This document shows, piece by piece, positions 37,695 through 49,312 of a stretch of 64,000 nt of DNA. The position numbers and the translations under genes are program-made. The notes beneath the pieces are model-generated. The model was not told where the DNA came from. It saw only the letters and a list, made by a program, of their open reading frames with translations, and did no database searches. Position 1 is the stretch's first letter; the number at the start of each line of letters is the position of its first letter. The DNA comes from Stomorhina lunata. Its lineage: Eukaryota > Arthropoda > Insecta > Diptera > Rhiniidae. The stretch lies in the NCBI GenBank assembly GCA_933228675.1, contig OW121741.1:75258629-75322628 (forward strand), read 5' to 3'.

Positions 37695-40470
37695 CAAAAG
37701 ATTTTAGGCAAATCAGCCTGTCGCCTTTTCTTCTGAAGACACTGGAGCAACGCATTGATCACTGTATTACTCTAAGAACTCTTTGGAAGTTCAAATCTTC
37801 GTAAAAATGGCAAGACAATTTAATTCTTCAATTGCTTGTCTTCACTTTCCTAAAATAATAATAATTAGTGATTTACTCATTTATTTCCTTCATATAGTGG
37901 AAGATCTGTATTACTAGTTTGCCATTCCATTTCTTTACAAATTTTGATTTTAGGAACCCATTGCCTACTTTTGGGCTCAAATTAAACCATATAGCCATAG
38001 TATAAGTTCAGGCATTAGCTTTGGTCTTTTCTTCTGAAGACACTCCAGCCACAGATTGACCGTTATCTCTGGAACTTGTTAGAAACGCACATCATAAGTA
38101 ACGCTCAACATGCTTACCTAAAAGATAAATCTGATTTTAAGGATTATACATTGGCAGCATTGAAGGAGCTTTCAACAATACCACGATCGACGTCATTAAG
38201 AATGCACTTATTGATATGGTCGTGCAAGGTTTTCTGGCAGGATAATCAACTCCAATCTAGGGGACTGCAACATTCGTAAAAAGGTCACAAGAGGTACACC
38301 GCAGGGAGTGTTGTCCCCATTAATTTGGTCAACGTCATTCTTAAAAGATTTGACCAAATAGAAGAAAGATCGTAGCCTACGCTGACGACGTATTTATACC
38401 GGTATCAGGTAATACCTAAATACAATCATTGAAATTTTGGAATTAGCACTATGAGTTTACTCTTCCTGGGCCAGAGACAAGGGACTGGGAGTCAACCCTG
38501 AAAAGAATGAATTGGTTTTTTTTACCAGGAAGTAGATAATTCACCAGGAGTCAGACAATTTCAAACTTCCAGTACTTAGCAAAATTCCTCAGCACTATTG
38601 CATAGGAAGTTATCTTGGAAAAAGAACACGCTAGGAAGAATTATTGGGATGGAAATGGAATGCAGTTGTTGCCTGGATTTCCTACTAACAGGTAATAACT
38701 GTATTCAATTCCTACACAAACCTCCTCGTGGTACATCCTGGAAACCTGAGCAACCAAGTTGAAGATGCGGTAAACAAGTGGGATTCTAGATCAGGGCTAA
38801 CGTGAGGAGGAGTTATTCTAGAGCCATTTCGACGTATTTGGTCTAAGGGTCTAAGATAATTGTGTTTGGTAAAGTACGAAACTGTAGTGTCTGTTCAACA
38901 TGTTAGTTGCGGCTGTAAGCGGGCGTCTGTCTCGGATCGAGCGGTTCGCTTTACAAACTTGGCTCTTGTCTTTGGCCGCATCATCCATCAACTTAGCACT
39001 TACGATGTTTTAAGCATGGAAAAAAACAACATTACAGAATATACTACTCCAAGGGGTAATCAAGCGAGAAATCCTTCTGCTACGGCAGCGGGCATAAGGA
39101 TATTGGAGGTGCATATCCTATGCAAGAACATCCTGAGGAATGAAACCAATTCTATCCAAAGAAATCGAACTATAAAACCTAATTTTAGGATAAAGGCCTA
39201 AGGTCTAAGACCAATGGTGATAATGCACTGGATTTACCAGACTATAGTCTTCTATCAAGGTCTTCTGATCTAAGTTCAAAGATGTGCTAGCGCACTGACA
39301 TCACTGGTTGTATAAAGAACACTCCCCAGGCGGCCTTAGTCAGGCTACACTACTCTCTTTGGATCTGTTCATAAAGGGAGTCTATAGATGTCCATTATGG
39401 CTTCAAGAGTGAGGTATACTTAGGCACAAGTAGATAGGACATACCAGCATACTGAACGGAACTGACTTTGGGTCAGGGTCACCTATATCTGACTATCAGT
39501 GGTCGTTATTTCTGATAGAGTCAGCTGGGAGAATCATCAATCGCTCTTTGAGGAGAACTCGATCTTCACAGATGGCTCTAAAATAGATATCGGTACCGGG
39601 TACCAGTGTCATTCAGGCTGAATTGTTAACCATCTTGAAAGCTACTGAGCTTATCTCATACAATATACCTAATGATAGTAAGGTTACCATATACGTCGAC
39701 AGTCAGGCTGCACTAAAAGCCCTGAAAGGATGCAACATCTCCTCCAAGTTAGTAAAGCCGTGTAGATTAGCTATGTATTAAAATTTTGTCAACGAAGTAT
39801 AAAGTAAGACTTTGCTGGGTTTCTGGTCATAGTGATATCGAAAGCAATGCAATTTCGAACGAAGTCGCAAGATAAGATATGAGCCAGGAAATGATATTCG
39901 CGGTGACAGAAATAGCACCACCTATATTATACTTTTGCATGGGAATCAAGTCTTGGATCGGTGAGGAAACAGCAAAGAACTGACATTAACCACTTGCACA
40001 ATATCTAGGACCTTATGGCCCTATCAAAATATACGCAAACTCAAGTTCTTTCTGGGTCTTAGGAAATGTATAGATATTCCAACTGTCAACTGCGCCCTAA
40101 ATTCTAGGCTTAATAGGTTGGCTGGATCAATCCATCTGCATTTGCAGACTATGCTTGGACGGGGATTTGTCCGAAACGTTCGAGCATGTCCTATACTTAA
40201 AAGCCGCAGACTTAAATTTCTATTTAAAAGATTCCATGAGGAACTGAATGACATCCAGCGAACTGAGTGATGTTGTAGGTTTTATAGTGGGACTTAGATG
40301 GCTAAGATAGGTCACTTTCAATATGGCAACGTCACAACTAACTCTTCTTCCATTCTACTTCCATATCTTTTCTGCTATTCTTCTCTTTTCTATAAGAAGG
40401 ATCACAATGGACCAAATGGTCTGCGAGAGCAGATGCCTTTCATTTAACATCACCTTTCAAATCTAACCTT
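37695..40470 (+). pseudogene. LINE ORF2 fossil: reverse transcriptase plus RNase H
   Basis: Motifs appear in the right order in three frames with many stops: ISLSPFLLKTLEQRID (37712), QHAYLKDKSD (38110), KKVTRGTPQGVLSPLIW (38278), the catalytic YADDV (38375), GLGVNPEKNELVFFTRK (38485), LDLFIKG (39357), then RNase H pieces FTDGSK (39568), QAELLTILKATEL (39615), IYVDSQAALKAL (39692) and VRLCWVSGHSDIESNAISNE (39807). A C-terminal SETFEHVLY (40170) and a 3' tail with TCACAATGGACCAAATGGTC (40407) follow. The product would copy element RNA at a nicked target. A C-terminal RNase H points to the I/LOA/R1-like LINEs. DR3 splits the reverse transcriptase. Confidence 0.8.
37768..38022. repeat. DR3 dispersed repeat, copy 2, inside the LINE fossil
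   Basis: Matches 32560-32825 in the same orientation. The LINE sequence CTTTTCTTCTGAAGACACT occurs both before it (37725) and after it (38026), with weaker similarity for a further 24 bases, so the insert is flanked by direct repeats of about 43 bases. Confidence 0.85.
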
Positions 40471-40861
40471 AATATACTAGTATCCTTAACTGTTATAGAT
40501 ATACCCCAACATAGGAGGGAAAGGTGTTATATCTGTGGCTTGGTGCTAAAAGGGCCAATGTAAGTTTTAGGATGTTTTCAGTTAGTCATTACATTAGGTT
40601 TCTCTTTTTACTCTCTATTATCTTGTTCCAACAGCCAATCTTTAGCACATCCCAGAACAGCTTCATAAGAAATTTAAATGCCAATGTCACTACAAACTCA
40701 TCTGGAATTATTAGTGCTAAAAGGGCCAATGTTGACATTGGCGCTTTTATTACTAACAATTTTTTTTTTATTTTTAAATAAAATCTAAATGCTAAAATGG
40801 CCAATGTCAACAATTTATTTCACATTTTTTTTAGCAATTTTTTACCATATGTTATTAAATA

Positions 40862-42032
40862 ATGGGTGTTTTTTTTAGAGGTATAGAACTTCGAATTGAA
40901 ATAAAACACAAGAAAATCGTTTTAATATCCATCAATTTGGCTTTATTGGAAGGATAATTTTATGCCATTAATGTTTAAATATGATTTCGGGCATGTGACC
41001 GCCGAGGCTGGCTCGAATAAAGCCAATTCTACAGGTCCAATTTTCAACAACTTTTTCGAGCATACGGGGCCGTATGTTGGCAATAACGCCACGAATGTTG
41101 GCTTCCAAGTCCCCTAACGTTTCTGGTTTGTTGGTGTAGACGAGCGACTTCACATATCCCCAAAGAAAATAATCCATTGGTGTCAAATCGCACGATCTTG
41201 GTGGCCAATTGACAGGTTCATTCCGCGAAATTATGCGCTCATCGAATGTTTCCTTCAATAAATCAATTGTGACGTGCGCTGTGTGGCATGTAGCGCCATC
41301 TTGTTGGAACCACAACTCATCCACATTCATGCCATCCAATTGGGGAACAAAATAGTCGGTTATCATATCTCAATACCGGTCTCCATTTATGGTAACTGAC
41401 TCTCCAGCATTATTTCGAAAGAAGTATGGCCCAATGACTCCACCAGCAGAGCACACCAAACAGTCAGTTTGGTCTCAAGGGTCTCATGTGGATTCTCTTC
41501 ACTCCAAATGTGGCAATTTTGCTTGTTGACGTAGCCATTCAACCAAAAATGAGCCTCATCACTGAACAAAATTTTGCGATGAAAATCAGCATCGAGATCA
41601 ATCTCATTTTCGGCCCATACACCAAAATCACGACGCATTGCATGGTCTCGCGGCTTTAATTCTTGCACAAGCTGGATCTTGTAAGGTCGCAAGCCAAGAT
41701 CTTTCCGCAAAATCTTCCATAAAGTTGATGGACAAAGCTCCAATTGCTGTGCACGGTGGCGAATCGATTCATTCGGGTCCTCTTCAACACTTTGCTCTAC
41801 AGCGGCAATTGTTTCTTCGGTGCGCACTGTTCGACGTCGCTGCGGATGCGAAAACGATCCATGGTTAACCGAATTAATTGCTCTGATGGACGATTATGTC
41901 GACCATAAAATGGACGGAGCTTGCGGTAAACTTCGCGAACTTGCGGTAAACTTCGCGAAATATTGATCACTTGACAGCTGACAAAAAAGTGATGCCAACT
42001 TAAAGTTCTATACCTCAATAAAAAACACCCGA
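40862..42032 (-). mobile_element. Mariner-type transposon, copy 1 (defective)
   Basis: Bounded by TIRs of about 28 bp. The plus-left end reads ATGGGTGTTTTTTTTAGAGG and the other end, on the minus strand, TCGGGTGTTTTTTATTGAGG. A TA duplication lies at 40860-40861 and 42033-42034. It is 1171 bp, shorter than copy 2 (1251 bp), through a deletion that removed the transposase start. It is inserted inside the TIR element 40532-42284. Confidence 0.9.
40968..41950 (-). pseudogene. Mariner-type transposase, copy 1, broken
   Basis: Pieces on the minus strand give the N-terminal REVYRKL region, the second helix-turn-helix (SIRHRAQQLELCPSTLWKIL), the first catalytic aspartate in FSDEAHFWLNG, the second in WFQQDGATCHTA and the third in SCDLTPMDYFLWGYVKS, ending MPEIIFKH. 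Thirty-six residues separate the second and third aspartates. Lesions are loss of the start, a tandem 20-base duplication near 41921-41960, a deletion near 41855, small deletions near 41450-41480 and an in-frame TGA near 41373. It keeps the RPY-to-MRRDFG linker that copy 2 has lost. The intact protein would cut and paste DNA at TA sites; this copy cannot. Confidence 0.88.
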
Positions 42033-42444
42033 TATATATGTTATAAGTTATTATGTATATACATATATACTCTAAATTCAATAATATTTACAGAAACATA
42101 ACAAACAGTGGCTAAATAATATTTTTTGTTTTGTCAATAATTCCTTCTAAGAGGGCCAATGTCACAGAAAAAAATATAAAAATTAGCTGAGCTGTAAGGA
42201 AAACAAAATCATATAAAAATTTCATTTCTAATTTTCTCAAAACTAGTTCTTTTGACATTGGCCCTTTTAGCACCAAGCTACAGATATGTTTTTGCTGATG
42301 ATGTGTATGATGACCACTATTAGTGGTCTTAAATGCACCTTAGTCCGATTTACACAATGTTACTTACTGGGTCGATTATAATATATCATTCTGTCCGCCA
42401 AATGTGAGATATTTCGAGAAATGTGAGATATTTCAGAAACAATT

Positions 42445-42540
42445 GCGTAGCATACTTTTAGAATGATCTAAATAATATTTAGCATTTAAGGTTCACTAAA
42501 TTGTCAAAAGTGAATTTAAAAGAAAAATTTTTTAAAAAAC
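42445..42540. repeat. MITE-like fragment with AGCATACTTTTAG
   Basis: Reads TAGCATACTTTTAGAATGAT, then CTAAATAATATTTAGCA. It is close to the start of the repeat at 49142 and to 14517. Boundaries are uncertain. Confidence 0.5.
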
Positions 42541-42825
42541 AAACGTTTAAGTTTAGATATCAATTTTTTTAAATTTTTTCCTAAATAAATCCCAGCAAAA
42601 CTTTCCATTGCCAAATAATGAGTTAAACAGCTTAACTATTGAACACGAACTACTTACTCATTCACTGTTTAAGTCATTACATTTACATGGGGAAGTCATT
42701 GGAGGCAAGTACTTACCAATTGCAGAAAAGTAGTGACTTGGGTAAGCAATTGAAAAACAACAACAAAAACTTTTTTGTTGTTGTATTTAAAAAAATGTAT
42801 TTTAAAACGAAATACAAATTTTTTT

Positions 42826-42899
42826 TTATGACCCCCCATGGAGGCTCGAACCCAGACCCTCCGACTGCTAGGCAGAGACTCTTCCACTGAGCTACTTCA
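42826..42899 (-). pseudogene. tRNA-like sequence (Ala AGC-like), probably a SINE head or pseudogene
   Basis: The minus strand carries an A-box-like TAGCTCAGTGGAAGAGT, an anticodon-arm-like TCTGCCTAGCAGTCGGA (loop CTAGCAG, anticodon position AGC) and a B-box-like GGGTTCGAGCC. The D-stem can pair. The T-stem has two mismatches and the acceptor ends do not pair, so it is not a functional tRNA as read. An A-run follows. Confidence 0.6.
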
Positions 42900-43159
42900 T
42901 ATGTTGAAAACTTAGCAGCTTATAATTAATATAAAAAATTTTTATTTTTAGATTCAAAATCATGTGACAATAACTGTTTTTTCCTGCTTTTTTTGCTTTG
43001 TTGTAATTTTTGGAAAAATATTTTTATACGATTTTTTGTAAATGTTTAATGCATTTAATAAACAATAAAGAAGTTTTTTTTTTAAATATTTTAAAACTTA
43101 AACAATTTAAACCTTCTTTTTTGTATAAGTTTTTACATAAGATTGACTCTTACTTACTT

Positions 43160-43345
43160 AAATGGCCTATAGTTACAACCTGTTAAGGTCAAAGTCCGAG
43201 CATATTTTAGAATTCCATGGATCTCGATCTGGTGCAAATATTCTCCAATTTTATAGGCTAAGCTTTGAAAAATGTTCCTCTACTTGGTCTTTCTATCGAA
43301 GTTTCGGACATCCTCCTCTAAAATTAGGTGGTGGGACATTTTTAT
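43160..43345 (-). repeat. LINE-derived segment shared with 29570-29760
   Basis: Shared words in order are AAATGGCCT, TTAGAATTCCA, ATATTCTCCAAT, AAGCTTTGAAA, CTACTTGGT and CGGACATC. It is probably debris of the same LINE whose endonuclease fossil lies at 29570-30350. The minus strand is chosen by analogy. Confidence 0.65.
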
Positions 43346-43749
43346 TCTAATTTTATCCTCTTCATAGCATTTTTTTTCAAGAGAGGGTTACTAGCCCGTA
43401 AAAATGGGTTATTTTCATTTTTATCGATCTTATGAGACAACTCTCGGTACATGTTAGCTCACTATATTAATGGGTGTTAAACAAGCTCCCCGGGTGATAC
43501 CACGAGGAGGTATGTGTCCACAGTTGAGATGAAGGATGATCCAGATAAATTATGCTTACCAAGTTAAGACCAATTAGAATCGTGTTTGGTATCCAACATC
43601 CCCTACATAATCAAAATTGACTTACGATGGTACTTTTTCATTACCGTGAGTTAGTTTTCCAAATTTTTTTTTTACAGAAGATAATATTTAAGTTCTTAAA
43701 ATTCAAAAATCATTTAAAAAGATTCTTTTAATAAAAAAAAAAACTAAAA

Positions 43750-43830
43750 AAAATTGTTGCCCTTGGTGGGATTTGAACCGGGGCCATTCAGTTTAAATTA
43801 CCATCTTAATTACAAATAAGTACTTCTGTG
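43750..43830 (-). pseudogene. tRNA 3'-half-like sequence
   Basis: The minus strand carries a good B-box, GGTTCAAATCCC, inside CCCCGGTTCAAATCCCACC, followed by AAGGGCAAC resembling an acceptor 3' strand. No convincing 5' half is present. It lies in the right arm of the candidate TIR element. Confidence 0.5.
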
Positions 43831-43924
43831 ATAACTTATTATTTATTCGAAGGGTTTGTTGTAGTCATTACAAGGTAACGAGTTATCAGAGTACTTGCCA
43901 TTACCAAAGTTTTGCTGGGAATTA

Positions 43925-44035
43925 TCTTGCAAATCCTTAATGTATGTTACACAATATTTGCTTAAAAGTCTAAGTTTTCGATCGATATCGTTATGGCGCG
44001 ATTTGGCTGCTGATAATTATCCTAAAAAATATGGA
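43925..44035 (-). repeat. MITE-like repeat, inverse of part of 49142-49312
   Basis: Contains AATATTTGCTTAAAAGTCTA and AGTTTTCGATCGATATCG, then GATTTGGCTGC. These are the complement of the words in 49200-49312. Confidence 0.7.
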
Positions 44036-45464
44036 TTGGTTAAACAACGTTTACTCTCACTACCATTTTCATGAATGAATTTTTAACTTAAAACATTTTA
44101 CTATTTTACCCCAAACATATAAATGATTGGATTTACTCTTTAAAGACAATTTGCCAGTTATCATCAAACCAATCTTTTTGTAGCAATCTTAAATAGTTCA
44201 CAAATTCTTTGATAACAGGCACTTACATGATGCTGGACTCCCTATGAATATCAAGTTTTATTAAAAATCGCGTTTAATATTAAATGCTGCTGACATTGCC
44301 AATATCCTGGACATCAAAAGCCATTCAAATTTGACTATGTTTTTCGTCGACATCATTAAGAGCTGCGTGATTATTATCAGCAAAAATTACCTTTTGTAGG
44401 AATTGTATGAAAGTTGGCCAAAAAAACATGGACAAACGAAAAATAACATAAAACATCAGTCAACAGCAGAAAACATTACCAACGACAAAGCCATCATCAG
44501 CAACATCATCATCGTCAGCATTGACGTTGTTGGCATCATAATATTGAGACTTCAACATATCAACAATTTTGTTTTAATGTGACAAAATTGAACGAGTTTA
44601 TTTATATATTTTTTTTTGCTGTTTACGAAAAATCATATTCATTGCAGGATTTAATGCCACAACGTTTGTATACTTTTAGCAACGTCATCATCAGTAGTCC
44701 AAGTCCACGAACACGTTCCACATTGTTAAACAAATATAACACAAAAAAAAATAAGAGAAATATTTGTTAAACGCATAAACGAAAATTACCTGAAATAAAC
44801 TGCGAATATCGTACAAGCGAACGTGTACAGCGAAAATTACATGCAGCCAAAAGAGCTACGAGTATAATAATGTAATATTTGTACATATTCGAAAATGTTA
44901 AAACGTTTATGAAATAATGAATGAATGAAAGAAAGAAAGTCCTTGTACTTGTAGATAGTCCATAACTACCAGTTCTTGTTTATAAAACGAAAATGAAAAA
45001 TTATGTTATGATGCCGTTTTGTCCATTTCTTTTCATACGAATAAAGTTTCATGTAGTTTCATGATGTTTTTTTCCTTCTTCTGGACTTTTATGTTGAGGA
45101 GGATGATGAGATGATGATAGTGACCAGTTGAGGACAAGTTGTTATGAAAACATGAACAGCGAAAATGAAAAAGATAAAAGTTGAAGATAAATTTCATTTA
45201 GTTTCATGTTGAAATACTTGTATGTCCTTATTGCTGGGAGGAATAAAACGTTTTAACAATTTCATGTTTGAGTTGTACCAATAAATGTTTTAGAGTCAAG
45301 TTAAAGTTGCAAACAATTTAATAATATTCAGCTAAATTGGGTTGTATTTAAATTTGATTATTTTCTGAATCCAGGCGAATATTGAAAGGTAAATACTAAA
45401 CTAATATTAATTATCTTTAACAAGCAAATGAATAATTTATTTATTTTTTTATGTGGAATCTATC
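44036..45464. other. AT-rich stretch without a gene
   Basis: Contains a CATCATCAGCAACATC-like patch near 44490-44530. The frame at 44579-44770 has no recognisable domain. Nothing else supported. Confidence 0.5.
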
Positions 45465-45958
45465 TAAATATATATTATAAATGTGTTTGTAAGTTTGGTT
45501 GTTTATTGGTTTATTTGTTTGTTTGAAAGAGGTTGACTCCTAAACGGTTTGACCGATTTTGATGAAATTTTGAAATTAGATAGAACATTCCCTTAAGGTG
45601 AATATGTTTTGTTTCAAAACTTGTTCCAGAAAGGGCCCAAATAGAGTTCATAGTGGACCGAATGGTGCAAAATTTAATATTTTTCATTGAATTTGATAAG
45701 CTATAAAAGTTAGAAACTTCAAACTTCAGAAAAAAATTAAAAGGATCGGAGCAGGGGATGGCCCCTTCCCCGTTACAAATACAATACCTATGACTGGGTA
45801 AATTGATTTTGATGATTTTCGAAATGTAGATAACGTTATACTAACATTCCTGAAATTTTGACAGTGAGGTATGGTGTGACCAGTGGTTAAGATAGGCTAG
45901 GTTTGAAATTTCAAGGGGGCGAACCCCTCCCATATAACTCATATATTAAAAATTACCA
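45465..45958 (+). repeat. Dispersed-repeat fragment with a 'GTTTGACCGATTTTGATG' module
   Basis: Starts AAATGTGTTTGTAAGTTTGG with TTTGTTTGTTTG words, then AAACGGTTTGACCGATTTTG. It ends near GGGGGCGAACCCCTCCC. The wording resembles the start of insect Helitron-type repeats, but no hairpin end is clear. Internal copies are not seen elsewhere in the window except for generic 'ccgattttgatgaaatttt' words. Confidence 0.45.
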
Positions 45959-45959
45959 A

Positions 45960-46455
45960 CGATATTACAATTTATCATTTATTGGCATTTAGGGTGGAAT
46001 TTTAGGTGGAATTTAGGCTGTTTCCGTAAGTTTTTTGTATGGGAGCTATGGTTAAATGTGAACCGATTTTTATGAAATTTTATATGCTGGAAAACGAAAT
46101 TTTATATTTTGTCATCATAGCTGTCATAAATTGTTATTCATTAGCAAATAAGCGATACGCCTAGACGAGGTTATACGGTAGCTATGGTCAAATGTGAACC
46201 GATTTTGCTCGATTTCAATACCAAAATTTTCCATGAAATTAACAATTTTTATGCAAAATTTCAGCTATATCTTTTTGTTAAGGTTTTATCGTGCCGACAA
46301 CAGACAGACAGACAGGGGGACAGACAGACAGACATCGCTCAACCGTCTTATAATACAGAATATATTTCAATTTTGGTTTTCGAGCTAATATTAAGGAAAT
46401 TACAAACGGAGTGACAATCTCAATATACCTCCCATTCTTTTTGATGGTGGGTTTA
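45960..46455 (-). repeat. DR1 copy 3, inverted and truncated
   Basis: The right end reads TCTTTTTGATGGTGGG, the complement of the DR1 start. The seed appears as CAGACAGACAGG and CAGACAGACAGACATC near 46302-46336. About 0.5 kb of DR1 is present. Confidence 0.87.
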
Positions 46456-46877
46456 AAAAGCCGCCTTAGGTTTAGTGAGGTTAGTTGGGAATCACACTAT
46501 AAGTGTTTAACTGACATTCGTGGTATTTTAGTTAGTTTCTGGGAATAGTTATTCCCTTCACCGCTATAGGTCTAAAGGGTATTATAAGTTTGTGAGGTAC
46601 CGAAAGATTTTAGGCCATAAAAGCTAAGCACCGTATGTTTCTTCAAAAGGCCCAACGAACAATCATATTGGCAGCTCTGTACTGAAGGTAACTCTGTACT
46701 GAAGGTAACGACGAACGACTTTTGCAAAAACAGTGGTGACAAGGAGGAGAAGTCCAGAAGAATCAATGTAATATAGATGTTGTCTTACTTAAGAACTTTT
46801 TAAAGCATGCAAAGGAGGATACCAGTGATATGCTTTTACTAACTTCCCTTGATTAGAAGTGCTATCCCCAGTTCCGG

Positions 46878-46878
<1 letters not shown>
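46456..46878. other. Mixed debris including a DR2 fragment
   Basis: 46553-46600 matches the DR2 start (TTCCCTTCACCGCTATAGG, then GGGTATTATAAGTTTGTG). At 46675-46710 the words CTCTGTACTGAAGGTAA are duplicated in tandem. No supported frame. Confidence 0.5.
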
Positions 46879-46912
<34 letters not shown>

Positions 46913-48166
46913 GGCTATCTCCAAAACGGCTCTAACAATTTGGATACAATTTGAGGGTACCTTTTTTGATGTCAAGTATGAAGGGACTTTTGGAACCTTT
47001 GCCTCTAAGAGGGTAAAAAATAAAAAATGCTATATCTACTAAAGTAATAGGTATAGAAACAAAATTCAAATAATGTTTTGAATAGCTGTTAAAATATTTA
47101 AGTGGACAGGTGTTTGGTACTTTTTCAATCTATGCCCGATAGGGGGTAAAAAAGGGTGAAAATAGTTGTTTGGTACCATTTTTAAGCCACTCTTATCTTT
47201 TGAACCAAACAATATAGAAAAAAATTTTGAAATACAATCAATAAATGTGAGAAAGATATTGAACACGCATTTGGTACTTTTTTAATTTCTGGTGCCAAAA
47301 TGGGTAAAAAAGGGATAAAATGATAACTTAACACAATGAATAGGAACAATATGTTAACTGCGTTTTACCGAAAATTACCGAATTCAATTGGTACCAATTA
47401 CCAACTATGCATATGTAACTTTTTAGAAATCAGGGGATAAAAGGGGAAAAAATTGGTAATGTTATAACTTTTAAACAAATGAATGTTTTTCTGTCTGTAT
47501 AAAATAGTAAACTATGCATTTAACCATGTTATGCACATGCAATAATCTTTAGCTAAAGTTATTGCCATTGAGACGACGAAGGTTCTTAAGTTGGTATCAA
47601 TAATTTCCGACAGGTGGCGCAACTGAAAATTACTCAAAATGAGTTAAATCGTAAACTATACATTTGATCATGCTATGATCTTTAGTTAAGTTATTGCAAA
47701 TGAGCCGACAAAGGTTTTTTAATTGGTATGAACAATTTCCGAAAGGTGGCGCCACTGAAAAATGACTAAAAATGAATTAAATCGTAAACTGTGCATTTGA
47801 TCAGGCTATGATCTTTATCAAAATTGTTGCACATGAGCCGACGAAGGTTTTTTTATTTAGTATGACTAATTTACGACAGGTGGCTCCACTGAAAATTACT
47901 CAAAATGAATTAAGTCGTAAACTGTGCAATTGATCAGGCTATGACCTTTAGCAAAGTTCTTGCGCATGAGTCGACGGAGGTTTCTAAGTCGGTATGACCA
48001 ATTTCCAAAATTATTAATATTAAACTATGCATTTGATCATGTGTTGATAGGCAAAATGAATAAAATGATTTAAAATTAATTGGATATATGTGTACTGTCT
48101 TTTTTATAAATTTATTTAAGTTAATTAGTACTTTATAAAAAAAGGCTCGGTCGCCCAGGTACTATA
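46879..48166 (+). mobile_element. Helitron-like nonautonomous element, copy 2
   Basis: Starts with a TA tract (46879-46910), then ATGGCTATCTCCAAAACGG and GGGTACCTTTTTTGATG. It has about four tandem units (47560-48010) and ends AAAGGCTCGGTCGCCCAGGT then ACTA. The end hairpin seen in copy 1 is lost here (GGCTCGG remains). It is shorter than copy 1 mainly through fewer tandem units. No coding. Confidence 0.6.
47560..48010 (+). repeat. Tandem repeat of about 133 bp inside Helitron-like copy 2
   Basis: Marked by GGTGGCGCAACTG, GGTGGCGCCACTG and GGTGGCTCCACTG near 47614, 47747 and 47880, with GCCGACAAAGG or GCCGACGAAGG words between. Same family as 34900-36110 in the opposite orientation. Confidence 0.85.
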
Positions 48167-49141
48167 TAATTTAATTTACATATTCATATATACCTAGTAG
48201 TTTTGTCCAAGTTTCGAAAGTTCTATAAACGCTGTGTTGCCAGGATGTCCTTAAGGGAAGAGCAAGAAGAACAGTTGATCATTTTTGTCACTCGGAAACC
48301 ATGTGAGATTCTTAACAAAAAAAAATGTTTTAAAAATTTTAAAATATGTATTGTATTTTAATATGTCTCCTTCCAATTTAGAAACACTGTTATAACAATT
48401 TTAGCTTTCATCCTTTAAGTATGCTTTGATTTAGCATAAATTCCTCCAACTTAAGGTATGCTTAAGTCTCTCTGCTTTATTAGATTTTATAATTCATAAT
48501 GGCTTTAAAAGCTTTTTTCTTAACTTTTTTAGAATGGTAAAAAATATATTACAAATTTAATTTGCTCTAAAGTACTTAAGCATTTTTTTTTTTGGTTGTC
48601 TAATATTTTTCTTTGCTCCCTTTCATTCACATATGAAATATGAACATTAACGCATTTGAGGGATTAAAAATAGAAAAAAAGCTAGAACACTTGTTCCAAA
48701 CTCTTCAACTTATTTCAAAACTCATGCAGGAACATTTTAACTTTTATATTTTTTCCATTTATAGAATTTGTAAAAAACACGCACCACTTAGATATGTATG
48801 AAAAAAAAAACGAATTCATGTAAATTGAATTCAAATTTAATTTGAACTTTTCAATTTAGTCTTTTTTTTGTGAACATTTAACTTAGCAACGACTGACTCT
48901 AAGCCGTTTTGTTGTGAAAACAGAAACTGGCAAAAAAAAGTTAGTGAATTGAAAAAAAGCTAAAATTAAATTAAGTTTATAAAAAAATATAAATGTTATA
49001 CTATATGAAATTATTATTACTTTATATTAAAAGAACGATTTTATGCACTTTTAAACAATTTATTATATAATATTTCAAACTAAATGGAAAATGGCGCTAT
49101 AGCAAAAGTCGGTATTAGACATTTTTATTAGTAGAAACATT
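48167..49141. other. AT-rich stretch without a gene
   Basis: No supported frame or repeat. A less AT-rich patch at 48225-48305 is unidentified. Confidence 0.5.
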
Positions 49142-49312
49142 TGTGTAGCATACTTTTATGATAATCTAAATAATATATAAAATATTAAGTTTGTTATTAA
49201 CTCAACAATTTCTAAACTACTGGAGCCAAATTACCGCATTCGATATCGATCGAAAACTCAGACTTTTAAGCAAATATTGTGAAGTATAATTTAGGGATGC
49301 TCCAAGTTACTC
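49142..49312 (+). repeat. MITE-like repeat of about 170 bp
   Basis: Starts GTAGCATACTTTTATGATAA, continues with CTAAATAATATATAAAATATT and contains ATTCGATATCGATCGAAAAC then TCAGACTTTTAAGC. It ends AGTATAATTTAGGG, weakly inverse to its start. Parts recur at 14517, 42445, 43925 (inverted) and 50864 (inverted). Confidence 0.6.

Larger units (their letters stand above)
40532..42284. mobile_element. TIR transposon with subterminal repeats, split by a mariner
   Basis: The 32-base ends starting at TATCTGTGGCTTGGTGC (40530) and, on the other strand, TATCTGTAGCTTGGTGC (42286) differ at one position. A TA duplication flanks them if the element starts at TCTGT. The word GGGCCAATGT or its complement recurs inside (40551, 40719, 40734 inverted, 40797, 42154, 42256 inverted), as transposase-binding sites often do. 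Without the mariner (40862-42032) it is about 580 bases and noncoding. Family unknown; TA target use would fit a Tc1/mariner-type mobiliser. Confidence 0.72.
42590..43921. mobile_element. Candidate TIR element with tRNA-like inserts
   Basis: The left end TCCCAGCAAAACTTT and the right end AAAGTTTTGCTGGGA are perfect inverted repeats of 15 bp, and further subterminal words (GTCATTAC, AAGTACTT) are shared. No clear target duplication can be set. The interior holds two tRNA-like sequences (42826-42899 and 43750-43830) and a segment homologous to 29570-29760. It may be one composite element of 1.3 kb or two smaller elements facing each other. No transposase coding. Confidence 0.5.

Noticed and set aside
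42826..42899. Functional alanine tRNA gene
   Set aside because: The acceptor strands do not pair and the T-stem has mismatches, so it was kept only as a tRNA-like pseudogene.
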